NCBI RefSeq assembly: GCF_017589465.1
Contig: NZ_JAELYA010000009.1
Location: 178,737 to 242,736 of the forward strand
Origin: Pseudomonas schmalbachii
Lineage (GTDB): Bacteria; Pseudomonadota; Gammaproteobacteria; Pseudomonadales; Pseudomonadaceae
DNA: 64,000 bases
Direction: 5' to 3'
This document shows, piece after piece, positions 37,842 to 46,078 of the stretch (within the stretch, counting starts at the first letter, position 1; the number at the start of each line of letters is the position of its first letter). The notes beneath the pieces are model-generated. The model saw nothing but the letters and a program-made list of their open reading frames with translations, did not search any database and had not been told where the DNA came from. The position numbers and the translations under genes are program-made.

Positions 37842-38584
37842 TGCGCAAGGGACGTCTGCTCGGACTCGGCGTCGGCCCCGGCGATCCGGAACTGATCACC
37901 CTCAAGGCCCTGCGCCTGCTGCAGTCCGCGCCGGTGGTGGGTTACTTCGTGGCGAAGGCCAAGGCCAGCAAGGGGCAGGGCGGCAACGCCTTCGGCATCA
38001 TCGAGCGGCACCTGACGAACGCCCAGCGACGCCTGCCGCTGGTCTACCCGGTGACCACCGAGAAGCTCGAACCGCCGCTGAGCTACGAGGATGTGATCAG
38101 CGACTTCTACGACACCTGCGCGGCACAGATCGCCGCCGAACTGGACGCCGGCCGCGACGTGGCGGTGATCTGCGAGGGCGACCCGTTCTTCTACGGCTCC
38201 TACATGTACCTGCATGACCGGCTGGCCGAGCACTACGAGGCGGACGTGGTGCCCGGCGTGTGCTCGATGCTCGGCTGCGCGTCGGTGCTCGGCACGCCGC
38301 TGGTGTACCGCAACCAGTCGCTCAGCGTGCTCTCCGGCGTGCTGCCCGAGGATGAACTGGAGCAGCGTCTGCGCGAGGCGGAGGCGGCGGTGGTGATGAA
38401 GCTCGGACGCAACTTCGACAAGGTCCGCCGCGTGCTGCAGCGCCTCGGCTTGGACGGCCGCGCCCACTATGTCGAGCGCGCCACCATGGACAACCAGCGC
38501 ATCGTGCCGCTGGACGAGGTGGAACCGCTGGCCTCGCCATATTTCTCGATGATCCTGGTGCCGGGGGAGAAGTGGCGTGGCTGA
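37841..38584 (+). CDS. cobI: Precorrin-2 C20-methyltransferase, CobI
   Basis: 247-aa SAM-dependent methyltransferase, first committed step after precorrin-2. Landmarks: [47 protein letters not shown] and [14 protein letters not shown] 37841 follows GGAGGTGGAG and overlaps the cobH stop; an in-frame GTG directly precedes it. Overlaps cobJ by 8 bp. Confidence 0.94.
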   Translation: MRKGRLLGLGVGPGDPELITLKALRLLQSAPVVGYFVAKAKASKGQGGNAFGIIERHLTNAQRRLPLVYPVTTEKLEPPLSYEDVISDFYDTCAAQIAAELDAGRDVAVICEGDPFFYGSYMYLHDRLAEHYEADVVPGVCSMLGCASVLGTPLVYRNQSLSVLSGVLPEDELEQRLREAEAAVVMKLGRNFDKVRRVLQRLGLDGRAHYVERATMDNQRIVPLDEVEPLASPYFSMILVPGEKWRG

Positions 38585-40250
38585 GCTGGATACCCTGAAG
38601 TCGCCGGCCATCGTCATCCTCGCCGCCTCGGCGCTGGCCACCGCGCGCCGCGTGCAGCAGCGCTATCCCGGCGCCGAGATCCACGGCCTGCGCGGGCGGG
38701 TCGAAGGCGTCGAGCGGAGCTATCGCGAGTTCGCCGAACACCTGCGCGGCCTGTACCGCGCCGGCACGCCGATCATCGCCCTGTGCGCCGCGGGCATCGT
38801 CATCCGCAGTCTGGCCCCGGCGCTCGCCGGGAAGGGTGCCGAGCCGCCGGTACTGGCCGTGGCCGAGGACGGCAGCGCGGTGGTGCCGCTGCTTGGCGGT
38901 CTGGCTGGAGTCAACCGGCTGGCCCGCGAGCTGGGCGGCTGGCTGGCGGTGGCGCCGGCCATCACCACCAGCGGCGAGCTGCGCTTCGGCACCTGCCTGC
39001 TCGATCCGCCGTCCGGCTATGTGCTGGCCGACCTGGAGCAGGGCAAACGGCTGGTCAGCGACCTTCTTGGTGGCGCGCGCCTGCGGGTGGAGGGCGAGGC
39101 GCCATGGCTGGAGCAGGCCCGGCTGCCTTTGCATCCCGAGGGCGAGCGCTGCCTGCGTATCGATGTGGCGCTTGGGAATGAAGACGAGACCCTGCTGATC
39201 CATCCGCGCCTGCTGCTGGCGCGGTGCAGCGACTTCGCCGACGACCTGGCCGGGCGCCTGCGCGACTTGCTCGCTACGGCGGAATTGGCGGAGCAGGCAT
39301 TGGCCGCGCTGCTGGTCGAGGGGCCGGGCCGCTCGCTGCCCGCCGTCGAACGTGCCGCCTGCGAACTGGGTGTGCCGCTGCGCTTCATCGAGTCCACCGC
39401 CGGACTGCCGCCGGCCCGTTGCGAGGCGCCGGGGCTGAGCCTGCATCAGGCCGCGAGTCCTGCGGCGGCCGCAGCTATCGGCAGGCCGCGCGGCAGGCTC
39501 AGCGTGGTCGGTATCGGCCCCGGCTGCGCCGATCTGCTGGCCCCGGCCGTGCGCCGGGCACTGGACGAGGCCGGGGATGTGCTGGGCTACGAGACCTACG
39601 TGAGCATGGCCGGCCCCTACCGTGCGGACCAGCGCGTGCATGGCAGCGACAACCGCGAGGAACTGCAGCGTGCCGCCCATGCTTTCGAACTGGCGGCCGA
39701 GGGGAGGCGGGTGGTGATGGTGTCCTCCGGCGACCCCGGCGTGTTCGCCATGGCCGCAGCGGTGATGGAGGCGCTGGAGGCGTCCGGCGATGCGCGCTGG
39801 CACGGCGTGGAGCTGGAAGTGCTGCCCGGCATCTCCGCCGCGCTGGCCACCGCCGCCAGGGCCGGCGCGCCGCTGGGGCATGACTTCTGCCTGATCTCGC
39901 TGTCCGACAACCTCAAGCCCTGGGCGGTGATCGAGAAGCGCCTGCAGCATGCCGCCGCCGCCGACCTGGCGATGGCCTTCTACAACCCGATCTCCCGCGC
40001 CCGCCCCTGGCAACTCGGCCGCGCCCTCGACCTGCTGCGCCAGCATCGTGCGCCGCAGACGCTGGTGGTGCTCGGCCGCGATATCGGCCGCCCGGCGGAG
40101 GCGCTGCGGGTGCTCGCCCTCGGCGAATTGACGCCGGAGCTGGTGGACATGCGCACGCTGGTGATCGTCGGCTCCAGCCAGACCCGGCGCTTCCCGCGGC
40201 AGGGCGGCGGCGAGTGGGTGTATACGCCGAGGTGGTATCCGGGGGAGTAG
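38577..40250 (+). CDS. cobJ: CbiG-CobJ fusion: precorrin-3B C17-methyltransferase
   Basis: 557-aa fusion. Residues about 1-210 are CbiG N-terminal-like ([33 protein letters not shown]). About 210-300 looks like a worn CbiG C-terminal/CobE domain without the GxGCRRG motif. From about 300 ([18 protein letters not shown]) to the end is CobJ, the ring-contracting C17-methyltransferase, with [12 protein letters not shown] and [15 protein letters not shown] start at 38577 behind GGGGGAGAA; overlaps cobI by 8 bp. Last gene of the cobG-H-I-J unit. An intact CobE is encoded separately at 22693. Confidence 0.91.
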   Translation: MAELDTLKSPAIVILAASALATARRVQQRYPGAEIHGLRGRVEGVERSYREFAEHLRGLYRAGTPIIALCAAGIVIRSLAPALAGKGAEPPVLAVAEDGSAVVPLLGGLAGVNRLARELGGWLAVAPAITTSGELRFGTCLLDPPSGYVLADLEQGKRLVSDLLGGARLRVEGEAPWLEQARLPLHPEGERCLRIDVALGNEDETLLIHPRLLLARCSDFADDLAGRLRDLLATAELAEQALAALLVEGPGRSLPAVERAACELGVPLRFIESTAGLPPARCEAPGLSLHQAASPAAAAAIGRPRGRLSVVGIGPGCADLLAPAVRRALDEAGDVLGYETYVSMAGPYRADQRVHGSDNREELQRAAHAFELAAEGRRVVMVSSGDPGVFAMAAAVMEALEASGDARWHGVELEVLPGISAALATAARAGAPLGHDFCLISLSDNLKPWAVIEKRLQHAAAADLAMAFYNPISRARPWQLGRALDLLRQHRAPQTLVVLGRDIGRPAEALRVLALGELTPELVDMRTLVIVGSSQTRRFPRQGGGEWVYTPRWYPGE

Positions 40251-40273
40251 CGAGGTTATTCGCGGACCTCGGG

Positions 40274-40333
40274 CGTAGGGCGGGTGCAACCCGCCGGTTC
40301 GGTGGGGTGATGGCGGGTTGCACCCGCCCTACG
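40274..40333. repeat. Palindromic repeat, GTAGGGCGGG family
   Basis: CGTAGGGCGGGTGCAACC to GGTTGCACCCGCCCTACG, nearly identical in both arms to the copies at 26-87 and 55968-56021; the spacer differs. Directly downstream of cobJ. Confidence 0.85.
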
Positions 40334-40360
40334 CTCCTACGGAACCATCGGCGTTGCGAT

Positions 40361-40400
40361 TCCCCTCACCCCAACCCTCTCCCGGAGGGAGAGGGGGCTC
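40361..40400. repeat. CCCTCTCCC/GGGAGAGGG palindrome
   Basis: CCCTCACCCCAACCCTCTCC followed by CGGAGGGAGAGGGGG. This is half of the longer double element seen at 63679-63801 and is common in GC-rich gamma-proteobacteria. It could also act as a weak terminator for the cob operon. Confidence 0.7.
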
Positions 40401-40431
40401 GACGGTGTTGGGTTGTATGCCGTGCCAGTTC

Positions 40432-40506
40432 CGTAGGATGGGTTGAGCGCAGCGATACCCATGGGTATCGCGAATGATGGGTATCGCAAGCTCAACCCAT
40501 CCTACG
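40432..40506. repeat. Palindromic repeat, GTAGGATGGGTTGAG family
   Basis: CGTAGGATGGGTTGAGCGC to CTCAACCCATCCTACG with inner GATACCCAT/ATGGGTATC pairs. A decayed relative is at 51451-51550. With the two preceding repeats it fills most of the 304-bp gap between cobJ and the convergent MFS gene. Confidence 0.8.
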
Positions 40507-40554
40507 AAGAGCGCTGCCCCTACGCCGGATGGTTGTATGTCCGGTTCGTCAGCC

Positions 40555-41814
40555 TCAGGCCAGGGCCTGGTCCGTGGAGGCGGCGGGACGCTTGTTCACC
40601 GAGCGATGCAGCAGGCTGGAGACCGCGAAGCCCACCACGGCGAGGATGCTCATCAGGCTGAACACATAGGTGTAGCCCTGTTCGCCCGGATAGTGGTCGA
40701 GCAGCGAGCCGTAGATGACGTAGGCGAACATCCCCGGGGCGTAGCCGATCAGGCAGCCGATGCCGAAGGCCGAGCCACTGATGCGCGAGGGGATTCCCAC
40801 TTCGCTCATCGGCGCCCAGAACACGCCGCGCATGGTGAACACCACCAGGGCGAAGGACAGCGTGGCGGCCATGCCGGCGTAGATGAAGCTTTCGCCGTGC
40901 GGAATGCCGAGAATCACCGCCATCAGCGGAATGAGCGCAAGGAAGGCCCACTTCAGGTAGCGGCTCGGGCTCTTCATTCCCTTGTCGGCGATGAAGCCGC
41001 CAGCCGGGCCGCCCAGTACCTTGAGGAAGTACTGGTTGATGATGCCGTAGGCGCCCACCAGCGCCACCGGCAGCTGGTACATGTCCTTCAGGTAGGGGAT
41101 GAAGTAGGTCAGGCCGCAGTAGACGATGTAGACCATGAACACGTTCAGGCTTACCAGCCAGATGCCTGGCATGCGTACCGCCTCCAGCAGGCCGGCGAGG
41201 CCGATGGGTTCGCGGTTGCCGCTGGTCTGGCGGGCATCCCTGAGCAGGAACCAGGTGAGCAGGCCGACGCCGATGTCGATTCCCGAGTAGAACAGGATGG
41301 CTGCCTTCAGACCGTCCGCGCCGGAACCCAGGGCGACGAACACGCCGAGGGCGGAAAACGCCACCAGGGTATCCACCACGCCACGGCCGCCTTCGAGGAA
41401 GCCGAACATGCGGCCCTGCTCGTTGTCGTCGCCGAGGTTGCGAATGGCTTTCAGCAGCGACGGCCAGAAGATGCAGTCGGCACATACCGCCAGCAGGCTG
41501 AAGACGATCAGCAGGTGGCTGTAGCCGGGGAAGCTGGCCAGGTACAGGCCGAGGCTGCCGGCGCCGATCAGCCCGATGGGAATCAGCTTGCGCGTCTCGA
41601 AACGGTCGGCGAGGAAGCCGCCCAGGACGAACAGGGCCGTGGCGATGATGGCGTTGGCGCTGAGCAGGGTGCCGATCTCGGTGTGAGTCAGCCCCATGTG
41701 CTCCTGCATCGGGATGTAGAAGGCGTCCTTCAGGTTGGCCAGTTTGTAGATGGTCCCGCCACCGAGGACGAGGACCAGGAAGCGGAGCCACTTGGCTTTA
41801 GCCTGTGCTGTCAT
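40555..41814 (-). CDS. MFS transporter
   Basis: 419-aa inner-membrane transporter with about 12 hydrophobic segments and the MFS loop motif GGFLADRFETRK after helix 2. It resembles the YihN-like/sugar-phosphate-like MFS group (GGPAGGFIADKG, MRGVFWAPMSEVGIPSRISG), but the substrate is not identifiable. It is transcribed with the TIM-barrel gene upstream (37 bp apart); the MocR-type regulator gene precedes both. A small-molecule catabolic unit is the likely context. Confidence 0.8.
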   Translation of the reverse strand: MTAQAKAKWLRFLVLVLGGGTIYKLANLKDAFYIPMQEHMGLTHTEIGTLLSANAIIATALFVLGGFLADRFETRKLIPIGLIGAGSLGLYLASFPGYSHLLIVFSLLAVCADCIFWPSLLKAIRNLGDDNEQGRMFGFLEGGRGVVDTLVAFSALGVFVALGSGADGLKAAILFYSGIDIGVGLLTWFLLRDARQTSGNREPIGLAGLLEAVRMPGIWLVSLNVFMVYIVYCGLTYFIPYLKDMYQLPVALVGAYGIINQYFLKVLGGPAGGFIADKGMKSPSRYLKWAFLALIPLMAVILGIPHGESFIYAGMAATLSFALVVFTMRGVFWAPMSEVGIPSRISGSAFGIGCLIGYAPGMFAYVIYGSLLDHYPGEQGYTYVFSLMSILAVVGFAVSSLLHRSVNKRPAASTDQALA

Positions 41815-41851
41815 TGTTGTTCTCCACAGTTTCCGGTGTTGTTGGGGCCGG

Positions 41852-42919
41852 TCAGGCGCGCTGGGCGTCGGCCAGGGTCAGTTCGGCGAGCAGGCGCAGC
41901 TCGGCCAGCAGGCCGCGCAGGTGGCGTACCTGATTGTTCGCCCAGCGGTGTTCGTCGGCCATCATCCGCTCCAGGCTGTAGCCCGGCGGGAGCGGCGTCT
42001 CGCTCATCTCGCGGTAGGGAATGAAGGGGTCGGCGTCTTCGCCGGTCTGGCGGAAGGCGGGGGCGATGTAGTGGTTTTCCTGTTCGAGGATGAAGGCCAC
42101 CACCTGCGGCGCCGTCTCGCCCAGCAGCAACAGCTCCAGCAGCATGCGCGCGCCGGGCAACTGGTCCTCGTCGCTGCCCTGCAGCACGCCGTAGTGGCCG
42201 AAACCGTTCTGCTCGGGGACCACACGCACGCCCTTGAGGTGGACCTGGCGGATGAAGGGCGCGAGATTGGCCAGCGCCGGCAGCGGTCGTTCGCAGGCGT
42301 TGATCATGTTGCCGAAGTCGAACAGGGCATTCAGGCGCGGGTGCCCGACCCGGCGCAGCAGGGCGGCGATCTCGTCGCTCTTGAGTTCCTCGTGCTGCTC
42401 GAAGTCGAAGTTGATGTCGTGCTCGTCGGCCAGTCGTGCCAGGCGCCGCAGGTCGGCCTCGATCAGGTCCATGACCCGCGACAGGTGCCCCTCGTAGCGG
42501 GAGTAGACGCGAATGTTGCGGCTGCCGATGGCGCGGGCCACGGCCACCGCCTGGTCGACGTCTTCCGGGCGGGTGCTGCTGATCTCGACATGCAGGTCGA
42601 GGCCGAGCGCGCGGGCCTTGTCGCCAAAGGCGGCCAGCCCTTCGGCGGACATGCGCGACAGGCTGTTCTCCTCGCCATCCAGCAGGTGCAGGGAGAGGCC
42701 ATCCAGTTCGTGACGGTAGGCGAAGTCGAGCATGTCCCCGGGAGTGACCCGGCCGTGGGTGAGGTTGGTCAGCAGCGGATAGCCATGGGCGAACAGACGC
42801 AGGCTGTCCAGGCGTTGCAGCAGGCGGCGGGCGAGGTCGGGTGTGAGCGGCGGCGGGGCGGAATCGGCTCCGGCGTTATGGCTCAGAAGGGCGGCGAATC
42901 GGGCTTGGATAGCATTCAT
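41852..42919 (-). CDS. Sugar phosphate isomerase/epimerase family protein (xylose isomerase-like TIM barrel)
   Basis: 355-aa protein with AP-endonuclease-2-like TIM-barrel features: ELDGLSLHLLDGE, DLHVEISST, FDFEQHEELKSDEI and NALFDFGNMINACE, which look like metal-binding strand ends. The exact reaction is unknown. Start chosen at ATG 42919, about 9 nt after AGGA; an ATG at 42928 and a GTG at 42943 are alternatives. Upstream lies the palindrome 42976-42999, and downstream the MFS gene, probably cotranscribed. Confidence 0.7.
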   Translation of the reverse strand: MNAIQARFAALLSHNAGADSAPPPLTPDLARRLLQRLDSLRLFAHGYPLLTNLTHGRVTPGDMLDFAYRHELDGLSLHLLDGEENSLSRMSAEGLAAFGDKARALGLDLHVEISSTRPEDVDQAVAVARAIGSRNIRVYSRYEGHLSRVMDLIEADLRRLARLADEHDINFDFEQHEELKSDEIAALLRRVGHPRLNALFDFGNMINACERPLPALANLAPFIRQVHLKGVRVVPEQNGFGHYGVLQGSDEDQLPGARMLLELLLLGETAPQVVAFILEQENHYIAPAFRQTGEDADPFIPYREMSETPLPPGYSLERMMADEHRWANNQVRHLRGLLAELRLLAELTLADAQRA

Positions 42920-42975
42920 TATTGTCATTCCTGATAGCGACACCGGGGTGGCCGGCAGTTCTTTTATCGCTCCGG

Positions 42976-42999
42976 AATGGCGCTATACCTATAGCCATT
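42976..42999. promoter_or_regulatory. Palindrome upstream of the isomerase-MFS unit, candidate MocR operator
   Basis: AATGGC-GCTATA-CC-TATAGC-CATT, an almost perfect palindrome in the 127-bp gap between the MocR-type regulator stop and the isomerase start. Position suits an operator of that regulator; binding is inferred only. Confidence 0.45.
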
Positions 43000-43046
43000 A
43001 TTGTTTTGTTCTTATGGCCATTTTGGCTGCCCTCTCGGGCCGGGGC

Positions 43047-44543
43047 TCACACCCGCATGCCCAGGGCGTGCAGGGCGTGGACGAATTCCTGCACACGCTT
43101 TTCGGCCTGTGCCTCGGGGGTGGCGGCGAAGCCCAGCAGCAGTCCCGGCGGCAGGTAGCGGCGGATGCAGTAGTCGCGCAGGGCGTAGGTGTAGACCTGA
43201 TGGTCGGCCAGGCCGCGGGCGAGGGCGTCGTCGTTCATGTCTTCCGCCAGCCAGCCGATCATGTGCAGGCCGGCCTCGACCGGCGCCACCGAGAGAAAGC
43301 CGCCCAGGTGGCGCTGCAGTGCGTCCAGCAGGCACTCCTGGCGCGCCTGGTAAAGGTTGCGCATGCGCCGGATGTGCCCGAGGAAGTGGCCGTCGAGCAT
43401 GAAGTCGGCAGTGGTGTCCTGGTGCAGGGTCGACGGGCTGCGGTCCATCACCGCGCGAATGGCGCAGAAGGGTTCCACCAGCGCCTCGGGCAGGATCACG
43501 TAGCCCAGGCGCAGGGAGGGGTAGAGCACCTTGCTGAAGGTGCCGACGTAGATGACCTTCTGCCACGGGTCCAGGGCGTACAGCGCCGGCAGCGGGCGGC
43601 CGACGTAGCGGAATTCGCTGTCGCAGTCGTCTTCCACGATCCAGCCATGGCCATGTCCGGCCCAGTCGATCAGTTCCTGGCGGCGCGCGTAGCTCATGGT
43701 GGTGCCCAGCGGGTGCTGGCGCGACGGAGTGGTGAAGGCCAGGCGTGCGTCCGGGCATTCGCGCAGGCCCTGCTGTACGTCCAGGCCCTGCTCGTCGATA
43801 CGCAGGGGCACCAGCTGGCAGCCCAGCGCCTGGAAGGCGATGCGCGCGGCGATGTGGCCGGGGTCTTCCATCCACACGCTGTCGCCGGGATTGAGCAGGA
43901 GCATGCCGAGCAGGTTGAAGGCCTGCTGGGCGCCGGAGGTGATCACCACCTGGTCGACGCTGCATTCGATGCCGCGGGCATCGGACACGTACTCGACGAT
44001 GGCTTCGCGCAGGCGCAGCAGGCCTTTCAGCTCGCCGTAGCCCAACTGCGCCTTGTCCGGCTTGCGCAGGTGGCGGTTCATCAGGCGTTTCCATACCAGC
44101 ATGGGAAAGGCGTCGTAGGCCGGATGGCTGGGCAGGAAGGATGTCGGACAATCCGCTGCCCAGGAGCTGTAGGACATGCCGCTGAAGTGATCGCTGCGCA
44201 GGGAGTGCACCGCCTGGCTCATGCTGGACAGGCGCGGAGGCTTGCGCGGGATGTTCGCGGCTGCCTTGCGGCCTTCCCATTCATCGCCGACATAGGAGCC
44301 GGCGCCGGTGCGCGATGCCAGGAAGCCCTCGGCGGTGAGCTGGTCGAAGGCATTGAGCAGGGTGATTCGCGACAACCCCAGTTCCTTGCACAGGGTGCGC
44401 GTCGAGGGCAGGCGTGTGCCGCCGGGTAGTCGTCCGGAGAGAATCTGCTTGCGTACCTGCAGGTAGAGCTGCCGATAGAGCGGCACCGGGCTGGAACGGT
44501 CCAGTTCGATGCCTGTGAGCAGCATGCCGCCGGGTGTCTTCAT
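43047..44543 (-). CDS. MocR/PdxR-type GntR regulator with aminotransferase-like domain
   Basis: 498-aa regulator. N-terminal GntR winged helix (about residues 14-80: PLYRQLYLQVRKQILSG, LPSTRTLCKELGLSR), then a linker and a fold-type I aminotransferase-like domain with the PLP lysine in GTFSKVLYPSLRLGY (about K338). Such proteins are PLP-responsive regulators of amino-acid or vitamin B6-related genes. ATG 44543 follows AGGGA. It probably controls the isomerase and MFS genes downstream on the same strand. Confidence 0.85.
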   Translation of the reverse strand: MKTPGGMLLTGIELDRSSPVPLYRQLYLQVRKQILSGRLPGGTRLPSTRTLCKELGLSRITLLNAFDQLTAEGFLASRTGAGSYVGDEWEGRKAAANIPRKPPRLSSMSQAVHSLRSDHFSGMSYSSWAADCPTSFLPSHPAYDAFPMLVWKRLMNRHLRKPDKAQLGYGELKGLLRLREAIVEYVSDARGIECSVDQVVITSGAQQAFNLLGMLLLNPGDSVWMEDPGHIAARIAFQALGCQLVPLRIDEQGLDVQQGLRECPDARLAFTTPSRQHPLGTTMSYARRQELIDWAGHGHGWIVEDDCDSEFRYVGRPLPALYALDPWQKVIYVGTFSKVLYPSLRLGYVILPEALVEPFCAIRAVMDRSPSTLHQDTTADFMLDGHFLGHIRRMRNLYQARQECLLDALQRHLGGFLSVAPVEAGLHMIGWLAEDMNDDALARGLADHQVYTYALRDYCIRRYLPPGLLLGFAATPEAQAEKRVQEFVHALHALGMRV

Positions 44544-44679
44544 TTCGGTCCCTGCCTTGCGTCCTCGAATATTGTGCGCCGCTCCGCATCGGAGTGGGGA
44601 GGCTGGCGCCGGGCAGCGGGAGCAGTTGCCGGCCGGGTGCTGCTGGCGTCCAGCGCACATGTACGGCCAGCGGAAACGA

Positions 44680-44707
44680 GAAGGGCGCGGTGTTCGCCGC
44701 GCCCTTC
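44680..44707 (-). terminator. Intrinsic terminator of the thiolase gene
   Basis: Read on the minus strand, GAAGGGCGCGG, a 6-nt loop and CCGCGCCCTTC form a perfect 11-bp stem, followed by TCTCGTTT. Lies 18 bp after the thiolase stop and before the MocR-type gene. Confidence 0.75.
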
Positions 44708-44724
44708 GGTGTTACCGCGTTACG

Positions 44725-45900
44725 TTACACCAGCTCGATCGCTACCGCAGTCGCTTCGCCGCCGCCGATGCACAGCGAGGCCACGCCGCGCTTGCCGCCC
44801 TTCTTCTGCAGGGCGTTGATCAGGGTGACGATGAGACGCGAGCCGGTGGAGCCGACCGGGTGGCCCTGGGCGCAGGCGCCGCCGTAGACGTTGACCTTGG
44901 CGTGGTCGAGGCCGTGTTCGCGCATGGCGAGCATGGTGACCATGGCGAAGGCTTCGTTGATCTCGAACAGGTCGACGTCGTCCTTGGTCCAGCCGGTCTT
45001 CTTGAACAGGTTGGTCATGGCGCCGATCGGGGCGATGGTGAATTCGCTCGGGTCCTGGCTCTGGGTGGCGTGGCCGACGATCTTCGCCAGCGGCTTGAGG
45101 CCACGGGCGGCGGCTTCCTCGGCGGTCATCAGGACCAGCGCGGAGGCGCCGTCGGAGATCGAGCTGGCGTTGGCGGCGGTGATGGTGCCGTCCTTCTTGA
45201 ACGCTGCCTTGAGGCCGGGAATCTTGTCCAGGTTGGCGTTCAGCGGCTGCTCGTCATCCTTCACCACGACCTCGCCCTTGCGGGTGGTCACGGTCACCGG
45301 AACGATCTCGGAATCCAGCGAGCCATCCTTGATCGCGGCCTGGGCGCGCTTCAGCGATTCGATGGCGTAGGCGTCCATTTCCTCACGGGTGATGCCGTAC
45401 CTGTCGGCGGTCTCCTGGGCGAAGGAGCCCATCAGGCGGCCGCTGCGGGCGTCTTCCAGGCCGTCGAGGTACATGTGGTCCTTGATCTCGGCGTGGCCCA
45501 TGCGCAGGCCGGTGCGGGCCTTCTCCAGCACGTAGGGGGCGTTGGACATGCTTTCCATGCCGCCGGCGACCATCACCTTGTTGGTGCCGGCCTTGAGCAG
45601 GTCGTGGGCCAGCATCACGGCTTTCATACCGGAGCCACAAAGCTTGTTTATGGTGGTGCAGCCGGTGGCGCTCGGCAGGCCTGCGTTCAGCGCGGCCTGG
45701 CGGGCCGGGCCCTGTTTCAGACCAGCGGGCAGCACGCAGCCCATGATCACTTCCTCGACGTCGGCGGGCTGGATACCTGCACGGCTGACGGCTTCGCGGA
45801 TGGCTACGGCGCCCAGGTCGACGGCGGAAACGCCGGACAGGCTGCCCTGCAGGCCACCCATGGGAGTGCGGGCGCCACTGACGATGACGATTTCGGACAT
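44725..45900 (-). CDS. Acetyl-CoA C-acetyltransferase (thiolase)
   Basis: 391-aa thiolase for beta-oxidation or acetoacetyl-CoA interconversion. Catalytic residues visible: Cys in NKLCGSGMKA (about C88), His in GHPVGSTG (about H347) and Cys in CIGGGEATA (about C377). Length is standard. ATG 45900 begins MSEIVIVSGARTPMGG; an in-frame extension to 45975 enters the operator region. It diverges from the acyl-CoA ligase across a 178-bp gap holding the inverted repeat at 45972-46001, so the two genes may be co-regulated. Confidence 0.9.
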   Translation of the reverse strand: MSEIVIVSGARTPMGGLQGSLSGVSAVDLGAVAIREAVSRAGIQPADVEEVIMGCVLPAGLKQGPARQAALNAGLPSATGCTTINKLCGSGMKAVMLAHDLLKAGTNKVMVAGGMESMSNAPYVLEKARTGLRMGHAEIKDHMYLDGLEDARSGRLMGSFAQETADRYGITREEMDAYAIESLKRAQAAIKDGSLDSEIVPVTVTTRKGEVVVKDDEQPLNANLDKIPGLKAAFKKDGTITAANASSISDGASALVLMTAEEAAARGLKPLAKIVGHATQSQDPSEFTIAPIGAMTNLFKKTGWTKDDVDLFEINEAFAMVTMLAMREHGLDHAKVNVYGGACAQGHPVGSTGSRLIVTLINALQKKGGKRGVASLCIGGGEATAVAIELV

Positions 45901-45971
45901 GAAGCTGTACCTCGTTGATCTTGTCTTGAAGTCGATTCGAGCCAGCGATTCTACAACGTGACCGGAAGCAG

Positions 45972-46011
45972 CCAAAGAGTCATCTGCAAATCACTCTTTG
46001 GTTGGATGATC
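45972..46011. promoter_or_regulatory. Operator candidate in the divergent thiolase/ligase promoter
   Basis: Perfect inverted repeat CCAAAGAGT (45972-45980), 12-nt spacer, ACTCTTTGG (45993-46001). A 24-bp segment starting AAATCACTCTTTGG (45988-46011) recurs with 20 of 24 identities upstream of the DUF1302 gene (47862-47885). Probably a site for one regulator of both promoters. Confidence 0.6.
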
Positions 46012-46078
46012 TGATGGCGCGGTGACCCTAGAGTCATGTCCACCAACAATGACAATGTGCCTTACAGGTGTGCCGCCC

